A DNA stretch of 64,000 nt from positions 248,001 through 312,000 of the forward strand of contig CAWATA010000006.1 of assembly GCA_963784885.1 (NCBI GenBank). Direction: 5' to 3'. Every line of letters starts with the position of its first letter. The first letter of the stretch is position 1. The position numbers and the translations under genes are program-made. Shown in pieces: positions 38,148-47,094 of the stretch. The stretch is from RHKX01 sp963784885 (lineage in GTDB: Bacteria; Actinomycetota; Thermoleophilia; Solirubrobacterales; 70-9). The notes below the pieces were generated by a model. That model had not been told where the DNA came from. It did not search any database and saw only the letters and a list, made by a program, of their open reading frames with translations.

Positions 38148-38312
38148 TGATTCGCCCCCGGCGAGATGTTGATCGCAATGACCGGACGCTCAATGAGCGC
38201 CCGGCTTCTGAACGGACCATGAAGCTAACCGATTCCCCAAGGCGCGGTATCCGTAGTCGCCACCAGGCTACTCGCGCAACGCCGACGGTTCCTCCCACCG
38301 GTCAGCGCGGCA

Positions 38313-38978
38313 GTGTCTACGACGATCCTTCGTCGTTTCATTCCACTCAATTGCCCCCTCAGGGCTGAAGATCGCATCGAAAGAACGGTGCTGCGATCGT
38401 TTATCGCCCCACTGACTGCCGACACGGCTGCAATGGGATTTCCGAAACCTATTTGTTACTTGCCTACTTTGCAAGTTTGGATTCCGGCCACAAGGGTTCG
38501 CCCCCGTGCGCTTGCGGCGATGGGTCGCGAAAGAAAGCCTTTCCCCGAGAGGGCCGACGAGCAGATTTTGACCCCAGCCCGCGTACGACAAATCCTTTCC
38601 ATCGGCGTGCGCGTGCTTGCTGAAGACAGGGTCGACCCAATCCAGGTGGCCTTGGAGGTCCGTGCCGAATTCGAGCTCGTGCTCGAGGCGGCCAAGGCGC
38701 TCGCTACGGAAATCCCGGTTACCAACCCGGCGGCGAAAACCGGGGCGCTCAAGCTCGTGACGCAGGCCGTGGAGCGGCTGGCCCAGTGGCACCAATTCCT
38801 GGGTGTCCTGCCTGCTGCCAGCCTTGATTACGAAATCGATGCACGCAACACAGGCGCGGCGGTTTTGCGTGTGTTTGAAAAGCACAACATCAGCCTGGAT
38901 GTGAAAAAGGAAGTCCTCGCTGCGTTGCGGCCCGACAGCGAGAATCCGGGTCCCCTCCTGTCCAACGACCTCCCCTAG
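38313..38978 (+). CDS. Unrecognised ORF of atypical codon use beside tRNA-Thr
   Basis: The frame has 221 codons from 38313. The likely protein begins at the internal ATG 38520 (MGRERKPFPERADEQILTPA) or nearby, because the first ~70 codons look like read-through of non-coding sequence. The core is acidic and helical: RQILSIGVRVLAEDRVDPIQ, VRAEFELVLEAAKALA and LAQWHQFLGVLPA. Third positions are much less G/C-biased (gaa, gat, aaa, ttg frequent) than in neighbouring core genes. I recognise no family; it is not an integrase or transposase by any motif I can see. It lies 172 bases from the tRNA, where an integrated element would keep its terminal genes. Confidence 0.4.
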   Translation: MSTTILRRFIPLNCPLRAEDRIERTVLRSFIAPLTADTAAMGFPKPICYLPTLQVWIPATRVRPRALAAMGRERKPFPERADEQILTPARVRQILSIGVRVLAEDRVDPIQVALEVRAEFELVLEAAKALATEIPVTNPAAKTGALKLVTQAVERLAQWHQFLGVLPAASLDYEIDARNTGAAVLRVFEKHNISLDVKKEVLAALRPDSENPGPLLSNDLP

Positions 38979-39149
38979 AACGCAAGTTAGATTTGCGAAG
39001 ACCCGCATCCATCGCTGCCACTGACGGCCCGCCTTCGCGCCTTATGGCAAGACGGCGATGCCACCAGGCGTCATCAACTGCCATGGGAGGACCTCTCCCA
39101 TCCGCACCCCGAAGCCCCGCAATCCCCAGTGCCGTGAGGTTTTCGAGAA

Positions 39150-39222
39150 AGCCGACGAGCGGATTCGAACCGCTGACCCCTTCATTACGAGTGAAGTGCT
39201 CTACCAACTGAGCTACGTCGGC
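39150..39222 (-). tRNA. tRNA-Thr (anticodon CGT)
   Basis: Full cloverleaf on the minus strand. A 7-bp acceptor GCCGACG/CGTCGGC, D stem GCTC/GAGC, anticodon stem CTTCA/TGAAG with loop CTCGTAA (anticodon CGT), and T arm AGCGG-TTCGAAT-CCGCT. The discriminator base is T and CCA is not encoded. Its 3' half is repeated at 19674 and 21345. Confidence 0.95.
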
Positions 39223-39329
39223 GCAGGGTCGGAGTTTAGGGCCGATGTTGCAGTCCGCGCATGCCTGACCTGCGGTGGCGCCTCAGCCGAAGTCGCGTCG
39301 GCGCTTCAGCCGGCCCGGAGCGTCGCGAC

Positions 39330-40238
39330 TCAGGGGCCGATGCCGAAGAAGGTCGTCGGCTCCCGCGGGATGCGGCCGGGATCGAAGCGGCCGACGAGGT
39401 CGCGGGCCGTCACCTGCTCGGCCGGCGCGGCGAGCTCGAGGGTTCGGGCCATCCAGACGACGGCGTCGGCGGGCCGGTATCCCTCCTCTGCGAGATCGGC
39501 GAGCGTCACCGCGCCGTGACGCTTGGCGAGGCGCTCGCCGTCGGGCCCGAGGACGAGCGGGACATGGGCCCAGGCCGGGCGCGGCAGCCCGAGCAGGTCA
39601 CAGAGGAGGGCCTGGGCGGCGGTGGCGGGCAGCAGGTCGTCGCCGCGGACGACTTCCTCGATGCCCTGCTCGGCGTCGTCGACGACGACCGCGAGGTTGT
39701 AGGAGACGACGCCGTCGCGGCGGCGGAGGACGACGTCGTCAGCGACCCCGGTCCGCTCGCCGTGGAGGCGATCGGTGAAGCTCACCTCGGCGAGGCCGGC
39801 GCGGAGGCGGAGCGCGAACTCGTCGCCGGCGGCGGCGCGGCGATCGGACTCGCCCTCGCTCAGCTCCCGGCAGGTCCCCGGATAGACGCCCTCGGGCGCC
39901 TCGCCGTGCTGGGCGGAGGCCGCCTCGCGGACCTCGCGGCGAGAGCAGAAGCAGCGGTAGACGAGCCCCTGCCCCAGGAGGCGGGCGAACGCCGCCTCAT
40001 GAGCGGCCGTCCGGTCGGACTGGCGGACCGGCTCGCCGTCCCACTCGATCCCGAGCGAGCGGATGTCGGCGAGCTGGGAGCCGACGAACTCCTCGCGGAC
40101 CCGGTCGCGGTCGAGGTCCTCGATCCGGAGCAGAAAGGGCGAGCCCGCCGAGCGCGCGAAGAGCCAGGCGAGCAGCGCCGTGCGGAGGTTGCCGAGGTGA
40201 AGCTCGCCGGTCGGGGAGGGCGCGTACCTCCCGACCAC
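39330..40238 (-). CDS. gluQ: Glutamyl-Q tRNA(Asp) synthetase
   Basis: The protein has 302 residues, the size of GluQ-RS rather than full GltX, and has no anticodon-binding domain. The HIGH-like signature is APSPTGELHLGNLRTALLAW. The KMSKS-like region is GERLAKRHGAVTL. A zinc site is suggested by YRCFCSRREV and YPGTCREL, as in GluQ-RS. It attaches glutamate to queuosine at position 34 of tRNA-Asp. Two bases downstream of the response regulator gene, so same transcript. GltX truncation is a less likely alternative. Confidence 0.9.
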   Translation of the reverse strand: MVGRYAPSPTGELHLGNLRTALLAWLFARSAGSPFLLRIEDLDRDRVREEFVGSQLADIRSLGIEWDGEPVRQSDRTAAHEAAFARLLGQGLVYRCFCSRREVREAASAQHGEAPEGVYPGTCRELSEGESDRRAAAGDEFALRLRAGLAEVSFTDRLHGERTGVADDVVLRRRDGVVSYNLAVVVDDAEQGIEEVVRGDDLLPATAAQALLCDLLGLPRPAWAHVPLVLGPDGERLAKRHGAVTLADLAEEGYRPADAVVWMARTLELAAPAEQVTARDLVGRFDPGRIPREPTTFFGIGP

Positions 40239-40240
40239 TT

Positions 40241-40951
40241 CTACTCGGGCTCGACGAGCTTGTAGCCGATCCCGCGAACGGTGACGACGAGCTCGGGGTC
40301 CTGGGGGTCGCGCTCGATCTTCTGGCGGAGGTTGGAGATGTGAACGTCGCAGGCGCGGACGTCGCCCGAGAACTCCGACTGCCAGAGCTCCTCCATGATC
40401 TCGAGCCGGCTGAACACCTGACCGGGCCGGTCGGCGAGCAGGCGCAGCACCTGGAACTCGGAGCGGGTCAGGTTGACCGGCTCGCCGCGGACGGTGACGA
40501 GGTGGCGGGCGAGGTCGATCGACACGTCGCCGGCCTCGATCGAGCTCGAGCCGCCCTCGACGGTCGAGGCGCGGTCGAGCTCGCGGCGGCGGAGCTGGGC
40601 GCGGACGCGGCCGAGCAGCTCGCGAACGCTGAACGGCTTCGTCACGTAGTCGTCGGCGCCGACCTCGAGGCCGACGACCTTGTCGACCTCGGCGTCCTTG
40701 GCGGTCAGCAGGATGATCGGCACGGCGCTGCGACTGCGGACGTCGCGGCAGAGGTCGAGACCGCTGCGGCCCGGCATCATGATGTCGAGCACCAGGAGGT
40801 CGAACTGGACTTCGCCGCTGCCGAGCTTCTCGTCGGCGTCGTCGCCGTCGGTGGCGATCGTCACCGCGAAGCCCTCCTGCTCGAGCGCGTAGCCCACCGA
40901 TTCGCGAACCGACGGCTCGTCGTCGGCGACGAGGATCCGTCCGCTGCTCAC
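40241..40951 (-). CDS. OmpR/PhoB-family response regulator
   Basis: The protein has 236 residues. The receiver domain has acidic pair DDEPS at about residue 10, phosphoacceptor Asp in LLVLDIMMPGRSG at about 55, Thr in ILLTAKDAEVDKV and Lys in YVTKPFSVRELLGRV. The C-terminal winged helix carries NLTRSEFQVLRLLADRPGQV and VRGIGYKL. Partner of the histidine kinase just upstream (57 bases). The pair is unassigned to a named system. Confidence 0.93.
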   Translation of the reverse strand: MSSGRILVADDEPSVRESVGYALEQEGFAVTIATDGDDADEKLGSGEVQFDLLVLDIMMPGRSGLDLCRDVRSRSAVPIILLTAKDAEVDKVVGLEVGADDYVTKPFSVRELLGRVRAQLRRRELDRASTVEGGSSSIEAGDVSIDLARHLVTVRGEPVNLTRSEFQVLRLLADRPGQVFSRLEIMEELWQSEFSGDVRACDVHISNLRQKIERDPQDPELVVTVRGIGYKLVEPE

Positions 40952-41008
40952 ATCGACCTCTTCATTCGTTCACTCCATTGACAGATCTCGGGGGACAGGA
41001 TCACGCGC

Positions 41009-42841
41009 TCACGCTACCGGCGTCGAGGTCGGCTCAGCGGCTCGCAGCTCGACGCGGAAGGTACTGCCTCGGCCCTCGTCGGATTCGACGCTGATCTCGC
41101 CCCCCATGACATCGACCATCCGCTTCGCGATCGCGAGGCCGAGGCCGAAGCCCTCCCGCTCCAGCGAACCGCTGCCGCGATAGAAGCGGTCGAAGACCCG
41201 GTCCTTCTCGTCGGCGCGGATTCCCGCCCCGGTGTCCTCGACCTCGATGACGACTTTGTCCTCGTTCTCCAAGCGCGCCCGAAGCGTAACCACGCCGGGG
41301 GCGGGAGTGTGCTTGAACGCGTTCGTGAGCAGCCCGATCAGGACCTGCCGCAGCAGCACCGGGTCGGCGGTCGCGGCGAGGTCGGGCTCGATCTCGGTCT
41401 CGAGATCGACGCCATCGACCTCCGGCTGTTCGAGCGCCGCGATCGCCTCGGTGATCGCGATGTCGACGCTGACGATGTCGGCCTCGCCCTCGCCGATCGC
41501 CTCCATCCGGGCCAACGTCAGCAGCGCCTTGGTGAGCCGGCTGACCCGGTCGACGTCGGTGGCGAGGCGGTCGAGGAAGTGCTCGCGGGCCTCGGGATCG
41601 TCCTTGGCGCCCGAGCGCAGGACCTCGATCGCGCCCGACATCCCGGCGATCGGGTTGCGGAGCTCGTGCGCGGCGTTGGAGACGAACTCGCGCTCCGCCT
41701 GGTCGCGGCGGAGCTCCTCGGTGCGGTCGCGGACGACGAGCAGGGCCGAGCGCTCGGCCGGCAGATGGCGGGCGCCGATCGAGTAGACGCGCTCCCCGAT
41801 CGCGACGTGGTCGCTCTCGGCGCTGCCGCGGTGGGTGGCGCGCCGGATCCACGGCCGCAGCGCGTCGACGACCATGCCGTCATCGCCGATCAGCCCGCCC
41901 GATGCGGGGTTGGCGAAGCGGACGTCGCCGTCGGGATCGACGACGATCACCGCCTCGTCGAGCGAGGTGAAGACCGCCGACAGGCGGTCGCGCTCCGACG
42001 AGAGTGCGTCGAAGGTCTCCGCCAGCGCGATCCGCATCGAGTCGAGGGTCCGGCCGAGGTCACCGATCTCGTCGCGGCCGCTCGGGTAGACGGGCGTGTC
42101 GAGGTGACCCTCTGCCAGCTCGCCGGCCGCCGAGGCCAGACGTTTGACCCGCGAGGTGATCAGACTCGCGACGAGGAACCCGATCAGGCCGGCGACCAGC
42201 ACCGAGACGATCAGCGCCGTCAGCCGCTGCCCGGCGAGTGCCTGCAGTGCCGACTGGACCTCCTGGGGCTGCTCGGACACCGACAGCAGGACGCCCTTGA
42301 CGTCGTTGTCCTTGACGAGCACGACCGCGACCATCGTCCGGTTCTCGGGCAGGTCTGAGTTGACGTAGAGATCGCCGTCGAGCGCCGTCTGCACGGCGGC
42401 TGCCCGGCCCCGGACCGTGTCGATGTCGAGCCCCGTGACGGTCTCCGGGCTGACGAGCTTCGGGCGGCTCCTGGGCGGGTTGTTGTAGAGCCAGCCCCGG
42501 AACTCGCCCGACGGGCGGGTCTCGCGGAGGACCGCCACCGGCGCGTTCGCCTTCGTCATCCGGCCGTCGGGGAGCCGCGGCTCGACCTTCTCGCGGACCC
42601 GCAGCGTCCGGCCGACGGCGAGGTCGGCGGTCCGGCTCTCCGCCGCCCCCTGGCTCGAGCCGGCGACGACGATGTAGACGGTCGCGCCGGTGAGAATGCC
42701 GATCGCCGAGAACATCAGGCCGAGCCAGAGCCGCACTCCGAAAGGCCGCTTCTTGCGGATCGGCTGGATCGGCGGCCGGTCGGCGGTGACCGGCAGCTCC
42801 GGCGGGCCCGGGCCCGGAGGGGGTGGTGCGGCGGCCGCCAT
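41009..42841 (-). CDS. Sensor histidine kinase (HAMP-PAS-HisKA-HATPase)
   Basis: The kinase has 610 residues. A proline-rich cytoplasmic start precedes helix one (VRLWLGLMFSAIGILTGATV, about 33-55). An extracytoplasmic sensor region follows (about 60-200), then helix two (LIVSVLVAGLIGFLVASLI). HAMP, PAS-like (DRLSAVFTSLDEAVIVVDPDGD), HisKA with FVSNAAHELRNPIAGMSGAI, and the ATPase domain with N box LTNAFKHT, G1 EDTGAGI and G2 GFGLGLAIAKRM complete it. It phosphorylates the downstream regulator. Ligand unknown. It follows holB by 11 bases, so it may be read from the topA-tmk-holB transcript. Confidence 0.93.
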   Translation of the reverse strand: MAAAAPPPPGPGPPELPVTADRPPIQPIRKKRPFGVRLWLGLMFSAIGILTGATVYIVVAGSSQGAAESRTADLAVGRTLRVREKVEPRLPDGRMTKANAPVAVLRETRPSGEFRGWLYNNPPRSRPKLVSPETVTGLDIDTVRGRAAAVQTALDGDLYVNSDLPENRTMVAVVLVKDNDVKGVLLSVSEQPQEVQSALQALAGQRLTALIVSVLVAGLIGFLVASLITSRVKRLASAAGELAEGHLDTPVYPSGRDEIGDLGRTLDSMRIALAETFDALSSERDRLSAVFTSLDEAVIVVDPDGDVRFANPASGGLIGDDGMVVDALRPWIRRATHRGSAESDHVAIGERVYSIGARHLPAERSALLVVRDRTEELRRDQAEREFVSNAAHELRNPIAGMSGAIEVLRSGAKDDPEAREHFLDRLATDVDRVSRLTKALLTLARMEAIGEGEADIVSVDIAITEAIAALEQPEVDGVDLETEIEPDLAATADPVLLRQVLIGLLTNAFKHTPAPGVVTLRARLENEDKVVIEVEDTGAGIRADEKDRVFDRFYRGSGSLEREGFGLGLAIAKRMVDVMGGEISVESDEGRGSTFRVELRAAEPTSTPVA

Positions 42842-42852
42842 GCCTGCCCTTT

Positions 42853-44007
42853 CTAGACGACGACCCCGCCGTCACTGGCGAGCGCGGCGACGCGATGGAA
42901 GAGGGCGTCGAGCGCGAGGTCCTCGTTGACGTTGACCTGAAGGCGCCTGCGGGTGTTCATCGCGAGCTCGGCGGCCTTGCGCGCGGCGAGCGGGTCGAGG
43001 CGCCCTGCGTCGGCGGCGAGCTGCTCGGCGCGGTCGGGGTTTCGGACCATGTCGGCGGCGCCCTCGCCGACCGCCGCGACGTCGGCGTACCAGGAGGCCA
43101 CCAGCCCGAGGCCGAGGTCGACGGTCTCGGTTCGCGCGCGCCGGTCAGCGCGCTTGGCCGCATCTTCGCCCTCGCGCCGCGCGCGGTTCGCGTCGCGGCC
43201 CTTGCCGAACTCGCCGGCGCGCTCGCGAGCCGCCTCGCGGACGACGTCGGCGCGCTGCTTGCCGTTCTCGGCGGCGAGCGCGATCAGGTCGGCCCAGGCG
43301 CGCGCGGCGAGCTCGCCGGCGATCGCCGCGCGCGCCGCGGCCTCGGCATGGGCGCGGAGCCTGCCGCCGGTCGGCGAGCCGAGCAGCCGCGCGCGGCCGA
43401 GGTCGCCGCCGGCTAGCGCCGCGAGCGCGGTCAGCTCCTCCGGCGAGTGCCCGGGAAGATCGGCGGCGAGCCGGCGCTGGAGCGACTCGGATGGGAGCGG
43501 CGCGAAGCGGATCGACGTGAGGCGGCTGCGCACCGTCTCGAGCAGCGACGCCGGCTCGGCGGTGATCAGGATCAGGTGCGCGTAGGGGGGCGGCTCCTCG
43601 AGCGTCTTCAGCAACGCGTTCTGGCTCTCCTCGGCCATCGCGTCGGCGGCCTCGATCACGAAGACGCGGGTCTCGCCTTCGAACGGCCGGTAGGCGACCG
43701 CCCCGATCACATCGGTGCGAACGTCCTCGACGAGGTGCTGGTTGCCGGGCGGCCGCAGCCAGCTCAGATCGGGGTGGGGCGAGGGGTCGGCGAGCGCGCG
43801 GCGGCGGGCCTCGCCGGGGTCGGCGGCGCCGGCAGCGAGGAGCTCGGCCGCGAACGCGCGAGCGGCGGCGGCCTTGCCGCTCCCGGCCGGGCCGACGAAG
43901 GAGTAGGCGTGGGCCGGCCCGCGTCGCAGCGCCGCGGCGAGCGCGGCCCGGGCACCGGGCTGCTCGGCCGTGGCGGCGGCGATCGAGTCCGGCAGCTCGT
44001 CGCTCAC
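42853..44007 (-). CDS. holB: DNA polymerase III delta-prime subunit-like clamp-loader protein
   Basis: The AAA+ protein has 384 residues. A P-loop GPAGSGKAAAA (Ala in place of the usual Ser/Thr after Lys), a VFVIEAADAMAEESQNALLK Walker B/sensor region, and TLEEPPPYAHLILIT are typical of delta-prime. The sensor TVRSR is followed by LTSI rather than CQ. The C-terminal part is long and charged. It loads the sliding clamp at replication forks. Its start overlaps the tmk stop by 4 bases, so the two are coupled. Confidence 0.88.
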   Translation of the reverse strand: MSDELPDSIAAATAEQPGARAALAAALRRGPAHAYSFVGPAGSGKAAAARAFAAELLAAGAADPGEARRRALADPSPHPDLSWLRPPGNQHLVEDVRTDVIGAVAYRPFEGETRVFVIEAADAMAEESQNALLKTLEEPPPYAHLILITAEPASLLETVRSRLTSIRFAPLPSESLQRRLAADLPGHSPEELTALAALAGGDLGRARLLGSPTGGRLRAHAEAAARAAIAGELAARAWADLIALAAENGKQRADVVREAARERAGEFGKGRDANRARREGEDAAKRADRRARTETVDLGLGLVASWYADVAAVGEGAADMVRNPDRAEQLAADAGRLDPLAARKAAELAMNTRRRLQVNVNEDLALDALFHRVAALASDGGVVV

Positions 44008-44603
44008 AGCCCCAGTGCCTCCCGGATCCGCTCGTGGACCTCGGCGACGGTTCCGGCCGCATCGACGACGACGACCCGCTGCGGCTCGGTGGCGGCAATC
44101 CGCTCGAAGGCGGCCGCGATCCGGTCCTGGAAGTCCGCTCCCTCTCCTTCGAAGCGGTCGGATATCGGCGAGTCGCAGCGGCCCTCGGCGCGCCCGACCG
44201 CGACACCGGTGTCGACCCGGAGCAGGATCGTCCGGTCAGGCATGCAGCCGCGGACGGCGGCGGAGTTGAGGGCGGTGACGAGTCCGGGGTCGATCCCGCG
44301 CGCGCCACCCTGATAGGCGACGGTCGAGTCGACGAAGCGATCGCAGACGACGTCGCGGCCGGCCTCGAGCGCCGGCGCGATCACCCGGTCGACGAGCTCG
44401 GCGCGGGCGGCGCAGAACAGCATCAGCTCGGCGCGCGGGACGAGCTCGATCGAGCCGTCCTTCAGGAGATCGCGGAGGCGCTCCGCGGCGGGCGTGCCGC
44501 CGGGCTCGCGGAGCAGCAGCGTCTCGGGGCCGAGCGCGTCGGCGAGCAGCCGCGCCTGGGTGCTCTTGCCGGCGCCGTCGACTCCTTCGAGGGTGACGAA
44601 CAC
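44004..44603 (-). CDS. tmk: Thymidylate kinase
   Basis: The protein has 199 residues. The P-loop is LEGVDGAGKSTQARLLADAL. LLREPGGTPAAERLRDLL gives the DRX-like region and VVCDRFVDSTVAYQGGARGI is the conserved LID-proximal motif. It phosphorylates dTMP to dTDP. The gene sits between topA (16 bases upstream) and holB (4-base overlap), a conserved tmk-holB pairing in bacteria. Confidence 0.95.
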   Translation of the reverse strand: MFVTLEGVDGAGKSTQARLLADALGPETLLLREPGGTPAAERLRDLLKDGSIELVPRAELMLFCAARAELVDRVIAPALEAGRDVVCDRFVDSTVAYQGGARGIDPGLVTALNSAAVRGCMPDRTILLRVDTGVAVGRAEGRCDSPISDRFEGEGADFQDRIAAAFERIAATEPQRVVVVDAAGTVAEVHERIREALGL

Positions 44604-44619
44604 AGCCGCGCGGCCGGCG

Positions 44620-46917
44620 TCAGGAGGAGCGGCTTCGCGAGCGCGGCTTCTTCGCCGCGCCGCCCGACGTCGTCCGGGCGCGCTTCGTCCGCGTGGTGGT
44701 GGTCGGCGCCTTCTTCCTGCCTCCCTTGGCCTTGCCGGTCCCGTTCGTCTCCGACGTCGTGCCGTTCGCCTCAGCCTCGGCCTTGCGTTTCTCAGCCTCC
44801 TCCTTGGCTTTCTGGCGCTCGGCCCGCTTCTCGCGCATCTCGACCATCGAGGGGCAGTCGTCGTTGAGGCAGAGGTTCCACGGGCGGCCGCGGAAGCCCT
44901 TGACCTTGAGGCGCGGCGTCTCGCCGCAGATCGAGCAGCGCTCCTCGAGCCGCCAGAGCTCGTAACCGCGGCCGGGCAGCGGGCGCGAGAAGGTGCAGGA
45001 GTTCGGGTCCTCGGGATCGTCGCGGTTGTAGCCCTCGCAGCCGACGAAGCGCTTGCCTCCGCGCATCTCGATGATCCGCAGGCGGTTCGGCGCGCCGTCC
45101 TCGTGCTTGCGCCCGGCCTCCTCGCAGACCTTGCAGGGGCCGATGAACTTGTCCTCGTCCATGCCGGCCCAGATCACCTTCGCGAGGTCCTCGCGCTTGG
45201 CGAACAGATCGTCGTAGGTGCCGTGAAGCATCTCGCGGCTGATCTGCAGGACCTCCTCCCGCTTGATCTTCCCGGCGGCGATCTCGTCCATGTCGCGCTC
45301 GAGCTCGGCCGTCATCTCCGGCGTCGCCATCCGCAGCACGTGCTCCTTGAACGCCCTGTACATGGCGATCCCGGTCTCCGACGGCTCCGGTGGGTTGTTG
45401 TAGACGTAGCCGCGGTCGTAGAGCTTCTGGATGATGTCCGGGCGCGTCGCCTTCGTGCCGAGGCCGAGCTCCTCCATCATCTCGAGCAGCTTGCCCTGGC
45501 TGATCCGCGACGGCGGCTGGGTCTCCTTGTCGACCATCCACGGGGCGCCGTCGAGGTCGAGCTTCTGACCCTCCTCGAGCGCCGGCAGCTCGTTGTCGGC
45601 CGAGCGGGCGTAGGTGTAGATCGCGGCGTAACCGGGGTCGACCACGATCGAGCCGCGGACGAAGTAGTTCTCCGAGCCCGCCTCGATGTCTGCTCGGGCC
45701 GACTCGGTGATCATCGGCTTGCCGAACGTCGCCAGAAAGCGCCGGGCGATCAGCTCGTAGACCCGGCGGTGGGCCCCGTCGAGCGCGTTCGGGTAGACGG
45801 CCTGAGTCGGGTAGATCGGCGGGTGATCAGTCGTCTCCTTCTTGCCGCGCGTCGGGGTCAGCTCGCCGTCGAGCAGGTCCTTGGCGGCGGAGAACTCGGG
45901 GATCTTCACCAGCGAGGTGACCAGCTCCCGCAGCGGCAGCGAAGGCGGGTAGACGGTGTTGTCGGTTCGCGGGTAGGAGATGAAGCCGTCCATGTAGAGG
46001 TCCTCGGCGATCCGCATCGCCCGCGAAGGCGGGATCCCGAGCCGGCTCGAGGCGTCGGTCGCGAAGGCGGTCGTGTTGTAGGGGGCCGGCGGCTTGCGGG
46101 TGTTCTTGCGCTTCGTCAGCTCGGTGACGACGCCGGGCGAGTCGGTCGCGGCGAGCGCCGCCTCGGCCTCGGGCCGCTTCCAGAACTTGTCGGTCTTGTG
46201 GTGCGCCTCGAAGGTCCCGTCGGCGTGCGCGAACTTGGCGAACACCTCCCAGTAGGGAACGGCGACGTGGGCGCGGCGCTCGAGCTCGCGCTCGACGATC
46301 AGCCCGAGCGTCGGGCTCTGGACGCGGCCCACCGAGAGGAAGTTGGAGCCGAACCGGCGGGTCGCGAGCGAGACGGCGCGGGTCAGGGTCGCGCCCCAGA
46401 TCAGGTCGATCTCGCCGCGGGTCTGGGCGGCGTGGGCGAGGTCGTAGGAGAGCTCGTCGAGCTCGTCGAAGGCGCGCTCGATCTCGTCCTTGGTCAGGGC
46501 GGAGTAGCGGGCGCGCTTGACGGTGCCCTCGACGCCGGGATTGACGTCGAGGATCTCGCGCAGCGCCTCGAGGCCGATCAGCTCGCCCTCGCGGTCGAAG
46601 TCGGTCGCGATCACGATGCTGTCCGCTTCCTTGGCGAGCTTCTTGACCGCCTTGACGACGTTCTTGTCGGTCGGCTCGGAGACGAGCTCGGCGTCGATCA
46701 GCGACTTCGGATCGGTCTCCTGCCAGTTCGAGTAGCCCTCGGGGAACGCCGGGTTGAGGACGTGACCCTTGAGGCCGACGGTCATTTCGGCGTCGTCGCC
46801 CTCGCCCCAGGTGTAGAAGGGAACCTTGTAGGTGGCGTCGGCCTTGGCCTCGCCCTTGCCGAGGATCTCGGCGATCTTCTTGGCGCTGTTGTTCTTCTCG
46901 GTGACGATCAGCCGCAT
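44620..46917 (-). CDS. topA: DNA topoisomerase I (type IA), archaeal-like
   Basis: The protein has 765 residues from the ATG at 46917 (MRLIVTEKNNSAKKIAEILG). The TOPRIM domain has the key ATDFDREGELIG. The active-site tyrosine is in DGFISYPRTDN. Other blocks are SVGRVQSPTLGLIVERELER and ISQGKLLEMMEELGLGTKAT. Zinc-finger-like CxxC pairs follow (CKVCEEAG, CSICGETP, CLNDDC). The tail is Lys/Glu then Arg/Lys/Ser-rich (KKPRSRSRSS). The N-terminal EKNNSAKKIAEIL and overall motif spacing resemble archaeal topoisomerase I rather than the classical TopA. It relaxes negative supercoils. The frame extends upstream of 46917, but that part does not look coding. Confidence 0.93.
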   Translation of the reverse strand: MRLIVTEKNNSAKKIAEILGKGEAKADATYKVPFYTWGEGDDAEMTVGLKGHVLNPAFPEGYSNWQETDPKSLIDAELVSEPTDKNVVKAVKKLAKEADSIVIATDFDREGELIGLEALREILDVNPGVEGTVKRARYSALTKDEIERAFDELDELSYDLAHAAQTRGEIDLIWGATLTRAVSLATRRFGSNFLSVGRVQSPTLGLIVERELERRAHVAVPYWEVFAKFAHADGTFEAHHKTDKFWKRPEAEAALAATDSPGVVTELTKRKNTRKPPAPYNTTAFATDASSRLGIPPSRAMRIAEDLYMDGFISYPRTDNTVYPPSLPLRELVTSLVKIPEFSAAKDLLDGELTPTRGKKETTDHPPIYPTQAVYPNALDGAHRRVYELIARRFLATFGKPMITESARADIEAGSENYFVRGSIVVDPGYAAIYTYARSADNELPALEEGQKLDLDGAPWMVDKETQPPSRISQGKLLEMMEELGLGTKATRPDIIQKLYDRGYVYNNPPEPSETGIAMYRAFKEHVLRMATPEMTAELERDMDEIAAGKIKREEVLQISREMLHGTYDDLFAKREDLAKVIWAGMDEDKFIGPCKVCEEAGRKHEDGAPNRLRIIEMRGGKRFVGCEGYNRDDPEDPNSCTFSRPLPGRGYELWRLEERCSICGETPRLKVKGFRGRPWNLCLNDDCPSMVEMREKRAERQKAKEEAEKRKAEAEANGTTSETNGTGKAKGGRKKAPTTTTRTKRARTTSGGAAKKPRSRSRSS

Positions 46918-47094
46918 GGGCACATCCTTTGCGCTTCGGGGCCCGGACGAGGGGGCAAGCGGCGCGGACGGTAGCACCCGGCCCAGCCCGGTTCGGCGGA
47001 TCGCCGCGCCCGGCGCCCCCCGTGCGGCGCGGTCGGACGACCCCCGCAAGCACCATCGGGCGGCCCGGGCCGCCCCTCCCCTACGCTTAAGGCG

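Larger units (their letters stand above)
21345..39150. mobile_element. Candidate genomic island at tRNA-Thr carrying a polysaccharide locus
   Basis: An intact tRNA-Thr lies at the right edge and same-orientation partial copies at 21345 and 19674. The interior holds accessory surface-polysaccharide genes with visibly lower GC and more mixed third codon positions than the flanks. No integrase was found, so it is either immobile or was acquired by homologous exchange between tRNA copies. Boundaries are approximate; the left edge could be 19674. Confidence 0.45.

Noticed and set aside
19674..39222. Integrase, transposase or CRISPR array within the island
   Set aside because: No tyrosine or serine recombinase motif, DDE triad or regular repeat-spacer pattern was seen on either strand.
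44494..46974. Very long plus-strand open frames opposite topA
   Set aside because: These arise from the high GC of topA; codons on the minus strand match all topoisomerase motifs.
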